Assembly: GCA_977006965.1 (NCBI GenBank)
Contig: OZ345362.1
Coordinates: 310,001 to 374,000 of the forward strand
From: Phymatolithon calcareum
Taxonomy: Eukaryota > Rhodophyta > Florideophyceae > Hapalidiales
Direction: 5' to 3'
Length of the DNA stretch: 64,000 nucleotides
Shown: positions 13,301 through 24,915 of the stretch, piece after piece
Position numbering within the stretch: position 1 is the stretch's first letter
Layout of the letters: the number at the start of each line of letters is the position of its first letter
Notes under the pieces: model-generated
Told to the model about the DNA's origin: nothing
The model's input: the letters and a program-made list of their open reading frames with translations, nothing else
The model's database searches: none
Translations under genes and position numbers: made by a program

Positions 13301-13960
13301 ATGTTTTGCACAACGGCGAAAGGTAAGAATGATGAGTTGCAAAACACAGGGCATCCGAAGTGGGAGGAGACCGAAGATGTCAGGTACAAGACCAAACGGG
13401 AAGAGACGAGTATCTCTAGATTCAGGAAGAAGCTAAGAGATTGCTGGAATACAAAAGTACTGCAATCAAAATATTCAATTGGCAAGAGGGCTGATTCTGG
13501 CGAACGTGGAGACTGGAATGTAAATCAGTGGTACGAAGGGTGGTGGAGGAAGTGCGTGGGCCATTCAAGGCAAGAATTTGTAGCTGTGGAGCAGAGGTGC
13601 AGGGAGGCGAAAATGCAATGTTAAGGGTGCTTATTGCCACTGGATGGGAACAGTATTCAATTCAAGATATGGGATGAGCATGAGTGACACGGTGGGAGCT
13701 CGTGATGTGTTCAAATACATTTTTGAGCTAGCAGGAAACAAGCTCCAAGAGGTAATTAGAAGAGCAAGAAACAAGGAACATGAGCTGAGAGTGTACCATT
13801 GCACAAAACACGGATCACTTCTATGCAGCAGAAAAAAGATTCGTGAATCGCAGATTATTGGCAGGTTAGACCCACACGACATCTATGGGATTTCAAGGTG
13901 CCCATTTATTACGACAAGTATCTAAGAAAGAGACTGCATCTCAAACTAGAAAATGCAATC
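13301..13960 (+). pseudogene. Fragmentary coding remnant
   Basis: Frames 13301-13624 and 13644-13925, plus a short third frame reading YYDKYLRKRLHLKLENAIMG (about 13902-13960), are separated by frameshifts and look like one decayed protein-coding region. No family is recognised. A pyrimidine tract and CTAG follow at about 14003-14014, just before the LINE insertion at 14022. Confidence 0.3.
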
Positions 13961-14021
13961 ATGGGCACTAATGCGTTTCCAGTATAGTTTATTTCATCAC
14001 TGCTTTTTTTCTAGGAAACAC

Positions 14022-14878
14022 AGAAGCACATGCAAGGCTAGGATCGCTCTGTACGAGCTCCGTGCACTAAGGGTATTCAAGAAGGGAATTGGCATACGTA
14101 AATGCATCCAAGAATACAAGGCATTAATCCAGCCACGCTGGGAGTACGCTATGCACTTAACACCGTGGACAGAAAATGTCCAGAGCGCGGTCAAGGAAGT
14201 GGAACAAAGGTTTTTCAGACAAGTCTTCGGGCCACTGGCACGAGGAAAGACGGATAGACTTCGCCTAATATGTCGAATCCAAGCTGCTTCCCATCGACGG
14301 GAAATACTAGCTTTCAAGATGCTGAGAAGGACCATAGCGAAGAAAGAAAAGTTTCTGATACAACCACCAGAGAGAAGGAATTCAGAAGAGCTTCAAGCCA
14401 GAAGTGACGACATCACATCGATGGAAACCAGAGAACCGTTTGATGAAGCGATGAAGCACATAATAGAGAACCAGATTTCCCCAAGTGTCTACCACACTGA
14501 TGGCAGATAGATTCGGAAACAAAGTCAGACAGCACATGGAGACCCTGGATCGCAACTTGTCGGTCTATGAACTCAAGGAAGACGACAGAGCGGCAACTGA
14601 GAAGGCATTAGATGACCTTTTGCTCTTCAGCAAAAGCATCATCGAGAGTATGCAGCATGAAGAAGACCTGTACTGAAAGAAAGAGCGGCGCCGCGAAACT
14701 GTTACGAAGAGCAATCAAAACAACCGAACACATGCTAGGGTCCCAGATCGAATGCCAGTCATAAGAGTAGAGCAGCCCTAGCGAGCGCAGCACCTGAGAA
14801 AGCCCTGCCCGTATATTCGTATGACTGCGGGGCTTTAAAAAAATTGCAATAAAAAAAAGAAAAAGAAGCACATGCAAG
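14022..14878 (+). mobile_element. 5'-truncated LINE insertion (family L1) with 15-bp target-site duplication
   Basis: Both ends are visible: AGAAGCACATGCAAG occurs at 14022-14036 and again at 14864-14878 directly after an A-rich tail (about 14836-14863). The insert encodes the C-terminal part of a LINE polyprotein: YKALIQPRWEYAMHLTPW, then MADRFGNKVRQHME and a short Glu/Leu-rich end stopping at 14676. The same peptides occur in the longer copy at 17244-19032 (YKALIQPRWEYAMHLTQW). Frames 13953-14510 and 14485-14676 overlap with one frameshift, so the copy is dead. The first codons of the longer frame belong to the target DNA. Confidence 0.88.
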
Positions 14879-15013
14879 TCTCTCACCATTATTCCGCGCA
14901 ATGCCATTCTGGTTGCCTTTACTTCTGGAATCGTATAAATGCCGATTTGTAGGATTCTAGAAGCGAAGACAACAAACTATTAACCAATCGCTCTCGTCTC
15001 TTGCCATTTACAC

Positions 15014-15390
15014 AATGGACTCTCACTCAAGACAGGAATTGGAGCTGGCGGTTTTGAGTCTTACAAGACAAAAGGCAGAACTGAGAGATGAATAGGCGTA
15101 CGAGAGGAGAAAATCTGATTGCCTGAACGCGCAAACCGAAAGACAAACAGAAATAATCATTGATTTTCGATATCATGTCGGGCAGTGGAATGGGACCTAA
15201 GGAATCGATAATTGTTGAACAAGAGGAAAACGTTGGTACATTAAACGTTCCGCAATGGGCACACGGATGTCGCCGTGGACTGCTGTGCAGCAGTACTAGC
15301 GCGAAGCAAATACGAGAGTACCCGAAATGGGTCCATATCAGGAGCATTTAGAGGACCCAGAGATGATGAATAATTTACTATTTGTGTAAC
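15014..15390 (+). pseudogene. Short decayed coiled-coil-like frame
   Basis: ATG at 15014 opens a helical frame (HSRQELELAVLSLTRQKAEL) that stops after about 26 codons but continues in the same style with further stops (YERRKSDCLNAQTERQTEII). It could be the ORF1 or spacer part of the neighbouring RT remnant. No domain is recognised. Confidence 0.25.
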
Positions 15391-15840
15391 TCGAATAACC
15401 TGCAATAAACAAACTAACAATATGCTACAGCAACCCATATTCAACACTGGGGGCTCCTTTCTTTTGCAATAATCCCCCAAAATTGCAAATGCGAGCAAGT
15501 AACTCTGCAGTTCAATCAAATTGGCTCAACCCCTGCTCTCTCGGACATAGCATCAACCAACTCTGATTCCGTTCTGTAACAGCCCCCAGCTCATGTTTCA
15601 CCAAACTAGAGGCATATATCATTGCTAGGCCAAGCCCGGAAAACCACTGGCTCAGCACTTGACTCATATAGATGGGATCACTGCCGCTCGAACAAGGCCC
15701 AGCCCGTTTTTCGAAATGACAAGAGCACATATCTTGTGCTACATTGGGAAAAAGCCAATACGAATAATGGACAACAGCTCGTTCCGTTTCTTGACCTATC
15801 CACAAGATAGAAATGTGCCCTAAGAGACATGCTATCAAAT
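15391..15840. other. Unassigned DNA
   Basis: Short frames on both strands (for example 15838-15512, minus) without motifs. It lies between two retroelement remnants and is probably part of one. Confidence 0.3.
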
Positions 15841-16896
15841 AGAATCGAGAATTAACTAGATCGTGATATAGAAAGGATGACAGAGAACGAATTGAAACAT
15901 CCGCAGGTCATCTTGGCAGGGGGTGATATAAGAACTGGTTGCATCGTCAATCAGGGAGTCCCTCAAGTATCCCCACTTAGTCCGTTTCTCCAAAATATAT
16001 TCATGACTATATTAGCGGAGTCTGCTTTCGTCGTCGTCCGAAACATCTAGAAGAGCACAGCACATATTTCGCTAACGATGTTCAGCTTCAGGCAAAGAAT
16101 GCGAAAGAAATCGAGAAGCAATTTGTCCTGGGGAAGAGAGAATTTCATGAATTTGAACCCAAAAACGAGGAAAGGTGGAGCTCCTCAATTACATAGGGCT
16201 CCTCAAACACATATTCTCTATTGCGAGGCAAGGGCTGCGTCAAACACAGGGGATATCCTACCCTAGGGTAACAATTGATGGCAAGAGGTGAAAGATGAAA
16301 CGGCTATAGCGAGAGCACGAAATGTTGTGGGCTGCAAGCACAAACTACGGGAGGTTGGAATTAAAGTTCAAGGATTTCAATATGAGACATGCATTAGAAT
16401 ATTTAACTCTCGAAATAAGATGGAAAAAGCTGGAACGCGTCCGCTCAGACTCCATTGCGCTTGGGAAAACCCGAAACTTCAAATATATTGGCGTTATGCA
16501 GTCGGCAGACGGGTCAACAACCTTGTCCAAATTGCCTTGTCCCGCTTTCAAGACCTTAAACGGATTCTGGCCGATGGGAAACGACTCAAAAGTCTACGGC
16601 TCCATCGTTCTGGCTCCTCTGTCGTATTAACTCTCCTCTATGCCAATGAATCATGGTGCGTCAGAACAACGCCAGAAGCAGTCTTTGGTGGCATACCTGG
16701 ACGAGACGTAAAAATTTCCCTAACGATAAGAGGGAACGGAACAAACTTAGAACTTGGAAGCGTTGCTAGCCTCATAACGGGACAAGGCAAAGGAGTGCCA
16801 ATTTGGAGAAGATCTGTATTTGCCATGCACTGCGGTATCACAACGGTAATTGAGCTGGTTGTGCTCTATAGCATTTACTATCATCTAAATATTTGA
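15841..16896 (+). pseudogene. Decayed LINE reverse transcriptase, second family
   Basis: RT motif 4 reads NQGVPQVSPLSPFLQNIF (about 15950-16003), followed in a shifted frame by a FADD-box relic YFANDVQLQAKN (about 16068-16103), then a FKYIGVMQSADG segment (about 16479-16514) that corresponds to the YLG box after the palm. At least three frames are needed to follow it, and the catalytic Asp pair is reduced to Asn-Asp. It does not share nucleotide similarity with the L1 and L2 copies nearby, so it is another lineage. Confidence 0.65.
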
Positions 16897-17243
16897 ATAT
16901 ATACAGTTATAAAAAACATGGAAGCACCATTAGCATGAGCATAACGTAAAAGTCAACCATAGTTTACATCACGCATAATATGTTCAAGACTTGCAAAAGC
17001 AAGATCTACTTGAGTAGTGTAATGCATAGCTAAAAAATCTAGATTGCCGTGAAGTTGAGAATGAGTGCTAGTGACTCACTAATACAGCGGCCTTAAGACA
17101 AGGAAGGAACACGAAAGCCTTACTTGACTTGAAGTCAGCATACGACAGAGTCCCAAGAGAAGAGCTAATGCGAGAAATAGATCTCAGACTATCACCAAAT
17201 GTTGCACCACTAGCCTCCCTCTCTCTGCGGAGGACTCATTTCA

Positions 17244-19032
17244 CGACATCATGGATGAAAGCTCTCCTAGTCCCGCTGCACAAGAAAGGAGACCATAGCG
17301 ATCCAAAAAATTTCCGACCCATATCTTTACTGAGTCAGATCCGAAAGGTTGTCGAGTCAGCAATTGATACTATGCTCCGTCAAAGATACAAGAACCACAA
17401 CATCCAGTTGGGATTCCAAAAAGGGAAGAGTACGGAGCTCGCAATCTTGAGGGCTCTGGAACTGCAAAAACTAGGACAGCGATGCATCGCAGTATTGGAC
17501 CTGAAGGCAGCGTACGACACTGTGCCTAGAAAACACCTGCAAGAGGGAATGAGAGGGGTCCTACCGCAAGAGCTATGTGCGATGATCGAACCATTCTTGA
17601 TTCCTTTCTGGGTATCCACGGTTGGAGACCCGCAGCAGAAGTGGTTCCTAATTGACAGAGGAGTACCTCAGGGGTCTCCACTGAGTCCAAGTTTGTACAA
17701 CTAATTCGCGGAAAGAATAAGCAGAGTGCCACGAGAAGTCGCAGATGTAGCCGCAGACCTCTTTGCGGACGACGTTCTCCTATTGGCAAAGACACCAGCG
17801 GGACTACAGAGACTGTTAAATATTGCATCGAAATGGGCAAGGGACAGGCAAATGGTTTGGAACACGAAAGCTGGGAAGAGCGACGTTCTTCTCTCGGACG
17901 ACACAAGATCACCCATTTTTGAGCTTGCAGGGAAAACGCTGGAAAAGGTCAAAGAAGTCCCATAACTTGGCATCTCACTCTGTAATGAGGGAGTCACCGA
18001 CACAAAAATCCTTGAGCGCATCCGACACGCCAAGATCGCAGTATATCAACTGAGGTCGCTGGGTGTTTCGTTGCGGGCACTCAGCCCCTTGAAAGCAGTG
18101 AAGACATACAAGGCGTTGATACAACCAAGATGGGAGTATGCCATGCACCTGACTCAATGGACGCCGAGGGTCCAGACAGCTATCGCAGAAGTGGAGAAGA
18201 CATTTTTCGCACAAGTATTCGGTCCAATATCGAAAAACCGCTATATCAGACTTCGCCTTCTTTGTCGAATTCACAACGCCGAAAACAGGAGACTTGTTCT
18301 AGCACTCAGAATGCTGGAACGAGCCAGATCAAAGAAAAGGAGCCTTCTGGCCGTCCCAATCGAGCAAAGAGATGTGGATGAATTGCAATGGGTTAGTCGA
18401 GACATATCGGCAATGACAGTACGAGCCATTCGAGACGCCACTGTCTTTCCTCAAGCAGGGAGTTTCAGCAAAATCGTTGCGAATCTTGCTCTTCAAAGAC
18501 GAAGGAGACATTTCGGAGTCCAACAGAAAGAGAAAAATTCCCTACGATCTGCCGGGGTCCAGCCCGGGCGATCATCAGACTCCCGAAAACACAACACCGC
18601 CAATTAGCGATAAAGTCGGCATTCGGTCGGTTCCCCCCAATGAGCAAATCACTTCTGACAGACAAGTTTGGTGATACTGTACCAACCCTCATGAGCAACC
18701 TGGAAGAATACCTTGGAAGATATGAACTGACCAAAGAGGAGATTAATATCACTGAAAATGCTCTAGACAAGCTACTCTTCTTCACTATCTTCTTTTACGA
18801 CGACATGAAATAGACAAGGCGTCATTTGAGGAAATTTAATCAATGGGCCCCAAGCTTTTCCCTTCCACCTTTTTTACGGGAGAGGGTTTTTGCACTAGGG
18901 CTACGACTTTAACCCGGATTACAAGTACTTGAACAGATGATCGAAGCTACAACGTAGCTGCTGAAACGCATCTCCCTTGCAGTCTAATGAGTGTTACTGA
19001 GGGTGTTTAATAAATTCAAAATTCAAAAAAAA
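17244..19032 (+). mobile_element. LINE family L1 insertion nested in L2
   Basis: Flanked by ACTCATTTCA at 17234-17243 and 19033-19042, with an A-tail (about 19024-19032) before the right copy. It encodes an RT: KKGDHSDPKNFRPISLLS, LGFQKGKST, LDLKAAYDTVPR, GVPQGSPLSPSLYN and FADDVLLLAK in order between 17270 and 17790, then the YKALIQPRWEYAMHL segment (about 18108-18152) and a C-terminal MSKSLLTDKFGD frame ending at 18813. The main frame is open from 17129 to 18607 except for two in-frame TAA codons (17702 and 17963); one frameshift lies between 18607 and 18640. 5'-truncated, inactive. The nearest full-size relative in the window is the fragment at 14022. Confidence 0.9.
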
Positions 19033-19992
19033 ACTCATTTCACGGTTATGAACGATATGAAAAGAACGCAGGAACAAGCAAGCGCGGTCTCCCCCAAGGA
19101 TCCCCCATCAACCCAACATTGTTTAACATCCTTTTGGACACCTTTGCAGAAAGGGTAACTGCTCTGAACTTCAACGATTCCAGTGCTAATCTTCGTTTAA
19201 ATATGTTCGCGGACGACGTCTCACTAATAGCAAGACAAGAAGTCTATTGATGAGAACGGAATCCGTGTCAGGCTTCTGGAGCGATTCATAAGTGCAAGCG
19301 CTAAGGTGCGACTCATGGGCTCCCTAGGCATGACAAGGAGAGGGTACAGCACTGAAAAGAGCATCAGGCTCTTTAAATCCTTTATCAGGCCAATGTATGA
19401 GTACGCTGCACACATAACACCTGATACAATCCGCTTATCGACAGCAGAAGTGCAAATACAGAAGGACATGGCAACGATTCTGTTCGGCAAATGGGCAGAG
19501 CGGCATTGGAGAAGACTAATGAAGCTTTGCCAAATAGAGCCGTGGAAGTTCCACCGACAGCACCTACACTCAAAATTAAGACGAAGATTGGGCAAGGTAG
19601 TAGAAGAGACCGATTATGCCGAGGCAGAGCTCTAACTCGAAATACAGGACTGCATCCGAGAAGTGAACACAGCAGTTGACCCTCAAGGTAAGCCTAGCCT
19701 CCGACGAGTCTGGGAGAAAAAAGAAGAACGCCGCGCAAGAAAAAAAACGTTTTCCAAGAAGGGTCTTCCACAACAGGCAATGAGGATGAAAGAAGCAGAC
19801 ACAGAATTCGTTGCGCAAGATGGAGTTTAGGTCACTTCCCTAGGAACCCAACGAAAGCTGATTGAAGAAATGTGTAGTCAAGAAGCATGGGCAATTGTTA
19901 CGCTCAGCGGAACCCTGAAGAAGCCTATATGGACTCTACAGAAGGGAATGAAGTGGCGCAAGCCATTGACGTGATATTATGCAATTCTGAAT

Positions 19993-20182
19993 ATGAATGA
20001 GTGAATGAATGCTTTATTCCCTAAGAGGCTAGCAAGACATGGTTCTATTATTACCTCTACATAGATTACACACACTCTTCTTCTCTGCCTACCACTCGTC
20101 ATCAGACGATTCCACCCGAAGCAAATGCGGTGGTGCCATGTTACGCGAGTCCACGTGGACGACAAGAATGTTGGACTCCTTT
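19993..20182 (-). mobile_element. Short retroelement with (ATTC)n tail, inserted in L2 copy A
   Basis: Read on the minus strand, the 3' end is GCTAGCCTCTTAGGG, then AATAAAG and an imperfect ATTC tail. Flanking duplications are AATTCTGAAT (19983-19992) and AATTCCGAAT (20183-20192), one mismatch. The same 3' end but with an ATC tail is found at 23978-24283. The tail-by-microsatellite structure fits a SINE or a truncated LINE of the type that ends in short tandem repeats. Confidence 0.75.
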
Positions 20183-20388
20183 AATTCCGAATAAGGTAAC
20201 TGACAACTATCGATGCTAGTATAATGCGATTAAAAAGGTGCTGACTTTCCTCAAGTTGGGACACATGGTACCTTCTAAATAAATCCTCTAAGTTACGACT
20301 CACTATTACAATTGCTGGAAGACAAAATAAATGAGGTCCTGAGCGATCAAAGAATGATATCTTAAAAATTCGTTCTGAGGAGAGACTT

Positions 20389-20763
20389 TTGGAGCTTTTA
20401 AAGATAATCTTACGTTATCTCCCCAGAGGCACAGAATTGATCTCTCGTCCAATTTTGATTACCCCCGGCAAGAGTTCCGCACCGTTAAACTTGAGCGGTA
20501 ATCTGAAAAATGGTCTTGACTATTCACAAAAAGACAGATGTTGCCTGTTTTTGGAAAATTTCACTGGGCCAATGACACCGGCGGTGTCGGAGGAATCCTT
20601 GAGGAGACACAGTTCGCAGGTGGTACTCGTTGACAGCGATCGGGATGACATGGGCATCGAAGTGACGCCCGAAACGAATTGTTGGGCAGGCACAACGACT
20701 AGTGCGGGAACCAAACGCGACGAAAAAACGACGAAGGAACATCTGCAAATAATATATAGATAA
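20389..20763 (+). CDS. Hypothetical 124-codon frame
   Basis: ATG to stop, without a recognised domain; middle part acidic (VVLVDSDRDDMGIEV). It lies just beyond the end of L2 copy A and just before an AAG microsatellite (20801-20820), which could itself be the tail of a retroelement. Could be a relic rather than a gene. Confidence 0.2.
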   Translation: MELLKIILRYLPRGTELISRPILITPGKSSAPLNLSGNLKNGLDYSQKDRCCLFLENFTGPMTPAVSEESLRRHSSQVVLVDSDRDDMGIEVTPETNCWAGTTTSAGTKRDEKTTKEHLQIIYR

Positions 20764-20800
20764 AAGCATTAGCGTACGTGTTATTAGCTGCTTGAGTTCA

Positions 20801-20820
20801 AGAAGAAGAAGAAGAAGAAG
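20801..20820. repeat. AAG microsatellite
   Basis: Six and a half AAG units. Because other retroelements here end in microsatellite tails (ATTC and ATC), this may be a tail rather than an independent repeat; no target-site duplication was identified. Confidence 0.8.
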
Positions 20821-20829
20821 TAAGACAAT

Positions 20830-22170
20830 TTTTAAAAGATACCATCGCATCTGCAAACTCTTGGCGAAACTTTGCAAAGGCCATACGGCAATGGACAGGG
20901 TCTACGTTTGCATGGTCGGGTGCAAATAGACCTGGTAGAATACAAAAACCTACCCCTGACCCATAATTGAGCCTCGAGGGGAAAAATTTCCACTGTACTA
21001 GGTCGCGAATAGCCAACGGGAAGTCGGGCGGATTATTTCATGTTTGGGCCGCAGCCTTGGCCGTTTGAGACATGACAAGGATTCTTCAAGTGCTCTTCTT
21101 GTGTAGGCAGTCGGCCTGTCTTGAAATCTTCGACAGCTTGAATTCAACTTGTGGGTGACCAACTCAACTGAGTTTTATCCTCCTCTGTGCGAGCGATGGA
21201 GAGGCAGTACAAAAACTCACAAGCAAAAGTCAATCAACTGAGAGACAATTCGTCTCTGACGATTAGAACGTACGTGCTAAGCCGAGCTGAAATTAAAATA
21301 CTAGCACTCTCTTCTGCATATTACACTTATGGGCCTTCTTCGTCCCGCATGGGACGTACAGGAGGCAGGAAAGGCGCCAAGGGTTTGGCTTCTCAACTCC
21401 AATCCGCATTGCGACATGTAGCGTGCCCCACGGTACCGAACAAATAGCTCTTAATGGTGCAAAGTATAGAACGGAATGGAGAGAACTTCGACCTTCTAAG
21501 AGCCGAAAACCTCACTTGGGGGCCATGTATAATACAATACAATCGGCCAACGTTTCTTTATTCCAGAAAGGTCGCTCACGCAAAAGGTGAGCATCTGAAG
21601 TTGCTTGAAAAACGATTATCATTGTTCAGAAATTCAAGAGGGGTCTCTCACTGTATAGATACTCTACTCGGCCAATAAACTTGCTTCTGGACGCGGCACG
21701 TTAACCACAGCGCGGCGATAGAAGCTCAACGTATTCGATAGAGCTGAAAATCCATATCTTTCCTAATTGTCTTGATAACCACCGACATTGAGTTTATCAA
21801 TCAGTTGGGGACCGACAGTCTAATGGATGTACCCTTGCCGGCTAGCAATATTGACGGACTGTACGCCAAAAGAGTCTACTGGCGTGGTTTACAAACGATG
21901 TGAAACGCATTGTGTCGCGCACTGCCACTACGGATACCTTGCGAGAATGTAGCTAGACAGTCAGAGGTATATGGAGTGATGTAGAGACTACTTAAACGGT
22001 GATCGAAGTCTTTCTCGAGGAAGTCACCACTATCAACTTTACCAACCACAACCTAACCCCCAAGGATATCGAAAGATAAACTTACTCTTCCGACCAAAGA
22101 CAGCAACGCATTCACACTGCCTAGAAACCGTCCATTGCGTACCATTGGACGGGACCATTTCTGCCGTCAC
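20830..22170. other. Unassigned DNA
   Basis: Frames at 21187-21447 and 21454-21678 (86 and 74 codons) have no recognised motif. Nothing else stands out. Confidence 0.3.
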
Positions 22171-22330
22171 TACATACTTACGGAGTTTCTGACCAAGCAG
22201 AGTTGGCGCACCTTGCCGAAGTCAATACATCGCATCGGAGTTTTTGACCAAGCGAGCTGTAAGATATCTTGCGGAAAGCACTACATCCCTCCTGGAGTTT
22301 TTGCCTAGACAAGTTGTATGGACGTCCGGC
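22171..22330. repeat. Three diverged tandem units of about 55-60 bases
   Basis: The landmarks GGAGTTTCTGACCAAG, GGAGTTTTTGACCAAG and GGAGTTTTTGCCTAGAC recur in order, each followed by a diverged GTTG/GCTG...CTTG...GAA stretch and a CTACAT- or ATACAT-type segment. Confidence 0.65.
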
Positions 22331-22614
22331 ATCTGCCATTGTCTCATTAGGGATCTGAACACGTTGTTCGGTTCCTGGATACTCACGACAATATGAATCG
22401 TACGGCATTGAATACAACTGTATCCATTGTGAAAAACTGTCATCAAAGGGGTGCAGCAGGCGTAATACAAAGAAGGAACACGAAAGCCTTACTCGACTTG
22501 AATTCAGCATACGACAGAGTCCCAAGAGAGGAGCAAATGAGAGAAATCGATCTCAGACTATCAGCAAATGTTTCAACACTAGCCTCCCTCTCTCTGCGGA
22601 GGACTCATTTCATT

Positions 22615-22790
22615 TTTTTGATTTTTGAATTTATTAAACGCCCTCAGTGACACTCATGGCAGTGCAAGGGAGATGCGTTTCAGTAGCTACGCTGTAGCTT
22701 CGATCATCTATTCAAGTTCGTGTAACCCGAGTTAAAGTCGTAGCCCTAGCTGCAAAAACCCTCTCCCGTAAAAAAGGTGAAAGGAAAATC
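22615..22790 (-). mobile_element. L1 3' end inserted in reverse orientation
   Basis: The segment is the reverse complement of the 3' end of the L1 at about 18855-19032 (T-rich start, then the complement of its 3' UTR including the run CCTTTTTTACGGGAGAGGG). GACTCATTTCATT flanks it at 22602-22614 and 22791-22803. The target is the same L2 position that carries the forward L1 in copy A. Confidence 0.85.
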
Positions 22791-23977
22791 GACTCATTTC
22801 ATTGTTATAAACGATACGAGGAGAACAAAAGGAACACGCGAGCATGGAGTCCCCCAAGGATTCCCCATCATCCGAACACGGTTGAAAATCTTTATGGATT
22901 CCCTAGCAGAAAAGGGAACCGCTCTGAACTTCAAGGATTCTAGTGTGAATCTTCGTTTATGTTCGCGGACGAATATCAATGGAAAGGGTTGAAGACGAGC
23001 TTCAAGAGATGCTTAATGAAGGCACTGAATGAGCATGTATGTTTCGAGTGACATGGTCGATTCGAAGGTTCTCAGTCATACTTCCCAGGAAGAGAACAAA
23101 AAGAGTGCTTCTGCTGGCGAACAAGTCCAAAACCACAGCAGAATAACTCGGCACGACTATTGATGAGAACGGAGTCCGTGACGACAGGCTTCTGGAGCGA
23201 TTGAAAGCAGAAGTGCCATTCAACTAATGAGCACTTTAGGAAATGACAAGGAGAGGTTACAGCACTGAAAAGGACATCAGGCTCGTCGAAACTGTTATCA
23301 GGAGGATATTTGCTGATTTATTTTAAAAGCTCCCAATGCCTCTCTTCAAGAGTAACAGGCCAGTGTATGCGTACGCTGCACACATAGCACCAGCAGCAGT
23401 GCAAATACAGAAGGACATGGCAACCACACTGTTCAAAAGTCGGAAGCGCGGCACTGGACAAGACTAATGAAGCTTTGCCAAATAAGACCATGGGAGTTCC
23501 CCCGATAGCACCTGCACTCAAAGATAAGACGTAGAAGAGACCGATGATGCCGGGCAGATCTCGGACTCGAAACGCTTGACTGCATTCGAGAAGTGAACTC
23601 AGCAGGTGACCCTCAGTATGAAACTAGCCTCCGACGAGTCTGGGAGAAACAAGAAGAACGCCGTGCAAGAAAAATAACATTTTCCAAGAAGGGTCTTCCA
23701 CACCAGGCAATGAGGATAAAAGAAGCAGAAACAGAATTCATTGCGTAAGATGGAGTTTAAATCACTTCCTTAGGAACCCAACGAAGCTGATTGAAGAAGT
23801 TTGTAGTCCAGGAGCTTGGGAAATTGATACACTCAATAAAACCCTGAAGAAGCCTACATTGACCCCTATCGAAGAGAATGAAGTGACGCAAGCCACTGAC
23901 GTGATATTATGCATATCTGAATAAGGTAATTGACAGCAATCAATGACAGGATAATGCGATTAGATAGGTACCGACTT

Positions 23978-24283
23978 AGATCTTGGTCTTTCAATTCGAA
24001 CGATCATGGAGCCGCCCTGTCGCTGCAGACGTCCTCTCCACCAAGGAGAGCTGCAGGCGGAGAAGACGCCAAGAAGCGTTCTCAAGCCATGCACTCACTC
24101 GTCCGCAGCATACTGCTACAATGCGTACCCAGAACATATGCTTCTCTCCTTGGCGATATCCCAAACCAAAGTATCGAATCGTCCATAAAAGACGCTTCCG
24201 ACCACAGCAAATAGAGTCGCATGAAGCCTTCTAGACGTGCTAGCCTCTTAGGGGAATAAAGAATCCTCATCATCATCATCATC
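23978..24283 (+). mobile_element. Short retroelement with (ATC)n tail
   Basis: Flanked by AGGTACCGACTT at 23966-23977 and 24284-24295. Ends GCTAGCCTCTTAGGGG, then AATAAAG and ATC repeats. Shares its 3' end with the minus-strand element at 19993-20182. About 306 bp; small open frames in it have no recognised domain. Confidence 0.8.
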
Positions 24284-24529
24284 AGGTACCGACTTTCCTC
24301 CAGATTGGACACATAGTATCTTTTCACTAAATCCTTTCAATTGCGAACAGTATGTGAAAAATACAGAAAGCATAAATTGCAAGATCAGAAAACAGGATAG
24401 TACGATGCAACATGGATTTACATACGCCGACCAAACAGGACGCCAACGAGATAATGCGCTCCCTGATATATTACAAGGTGCACCCCTTTTCTTTGTTTTA
24501 GAGAAAATGTTTCATATACTCACCAAACC

Positions 24530-24840
24530 TTTGGAATTATTTATTTATTTTTATTCTTTTCTCGAAAAGTGTCGAGAATAAATAATTTATTGTTGAACGA
24601 AGAAGCAATAAATTATTGTATTCAAGTTCAGTGAGGTATAAATAACTGGTTATTCCCCGAATTATTGGATCCTTCTTGCTACTTTCTGTCGCGATAGAAT
24701 AACCGGATCGAAAAAATGAGGAGTCCGATACAATAATTGTCGCAACCACGACTATCTCAATAAATACAATAAATATTCGAGACTCAGGAATAAATTATTG
24801 GAACAATAATTTAAATAATTACAATAGCAATTATTTTTTC
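24530..24840. other. Very AT-rich segment with small inverted repeats
   Basis: Several overlapping copies of CAATAAATTATTG-like palindromes (for example around 24598-24617 and 24787-24815). Could be a worn MITE; no clear ends. Confidence 0.4.
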
Positions 24841-24844
24841 CAAT

Positions 24845-24915
24845 GCTTTGATACTCACCAAGTTTGTCGCATTTACTAAGATACTCACTTTGCATAGGAG
24901 CAATTATGATCAACA
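24845..24915. repeat. Partial copy of the 25996 MITE
   Basis: ACTCACCAAGTTTGTCGCAT and GATACTCACTTTGCATAGG followed by CAATTATGAT match the right half of the MITE at 25996-26160; the left half is absent. Confidence 0.65.

Larger units (their letters stand above)
17088..20310 (+). mobile_element. LINE family L2, copy A, split by an L1 and a short retroelement
   Basis: Left part 17088-17243 encodes ALLDLKSAYDRVPREE, the RT motif around the first catalytic Asp. The right part resumes at 19033 with LPQGSPINPTLFNILLD and MFADDVSLIA (RT boxes 4 and 5, about 19090-19240) and continues to a C-terminal frame at 19306-19635 and a 3' region to about 20310. Between the halves sits an L1 copy, and at 19993-20182 a short retroelement. 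The same L2 sequence, less those inserts, is present at 22455-24340. Frames are broken in both copies. Confidence 0.82.
22455..24340 (+). mobile_element. LINE family L2, copy B, carrying two insertions
   Basis: Starts with the same 5'-truncated RT segment as copy A (LDLNSAYDRVPREE), then continues after 22791 with the RT and C-terminal region in broken frames to about 24340. It is interrupted at 22615-22790 by a reversed L1 3' end and at 23978-24283 by a short retroelement. Several frameshifts and stops; inactive. Confidence 0.8.
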
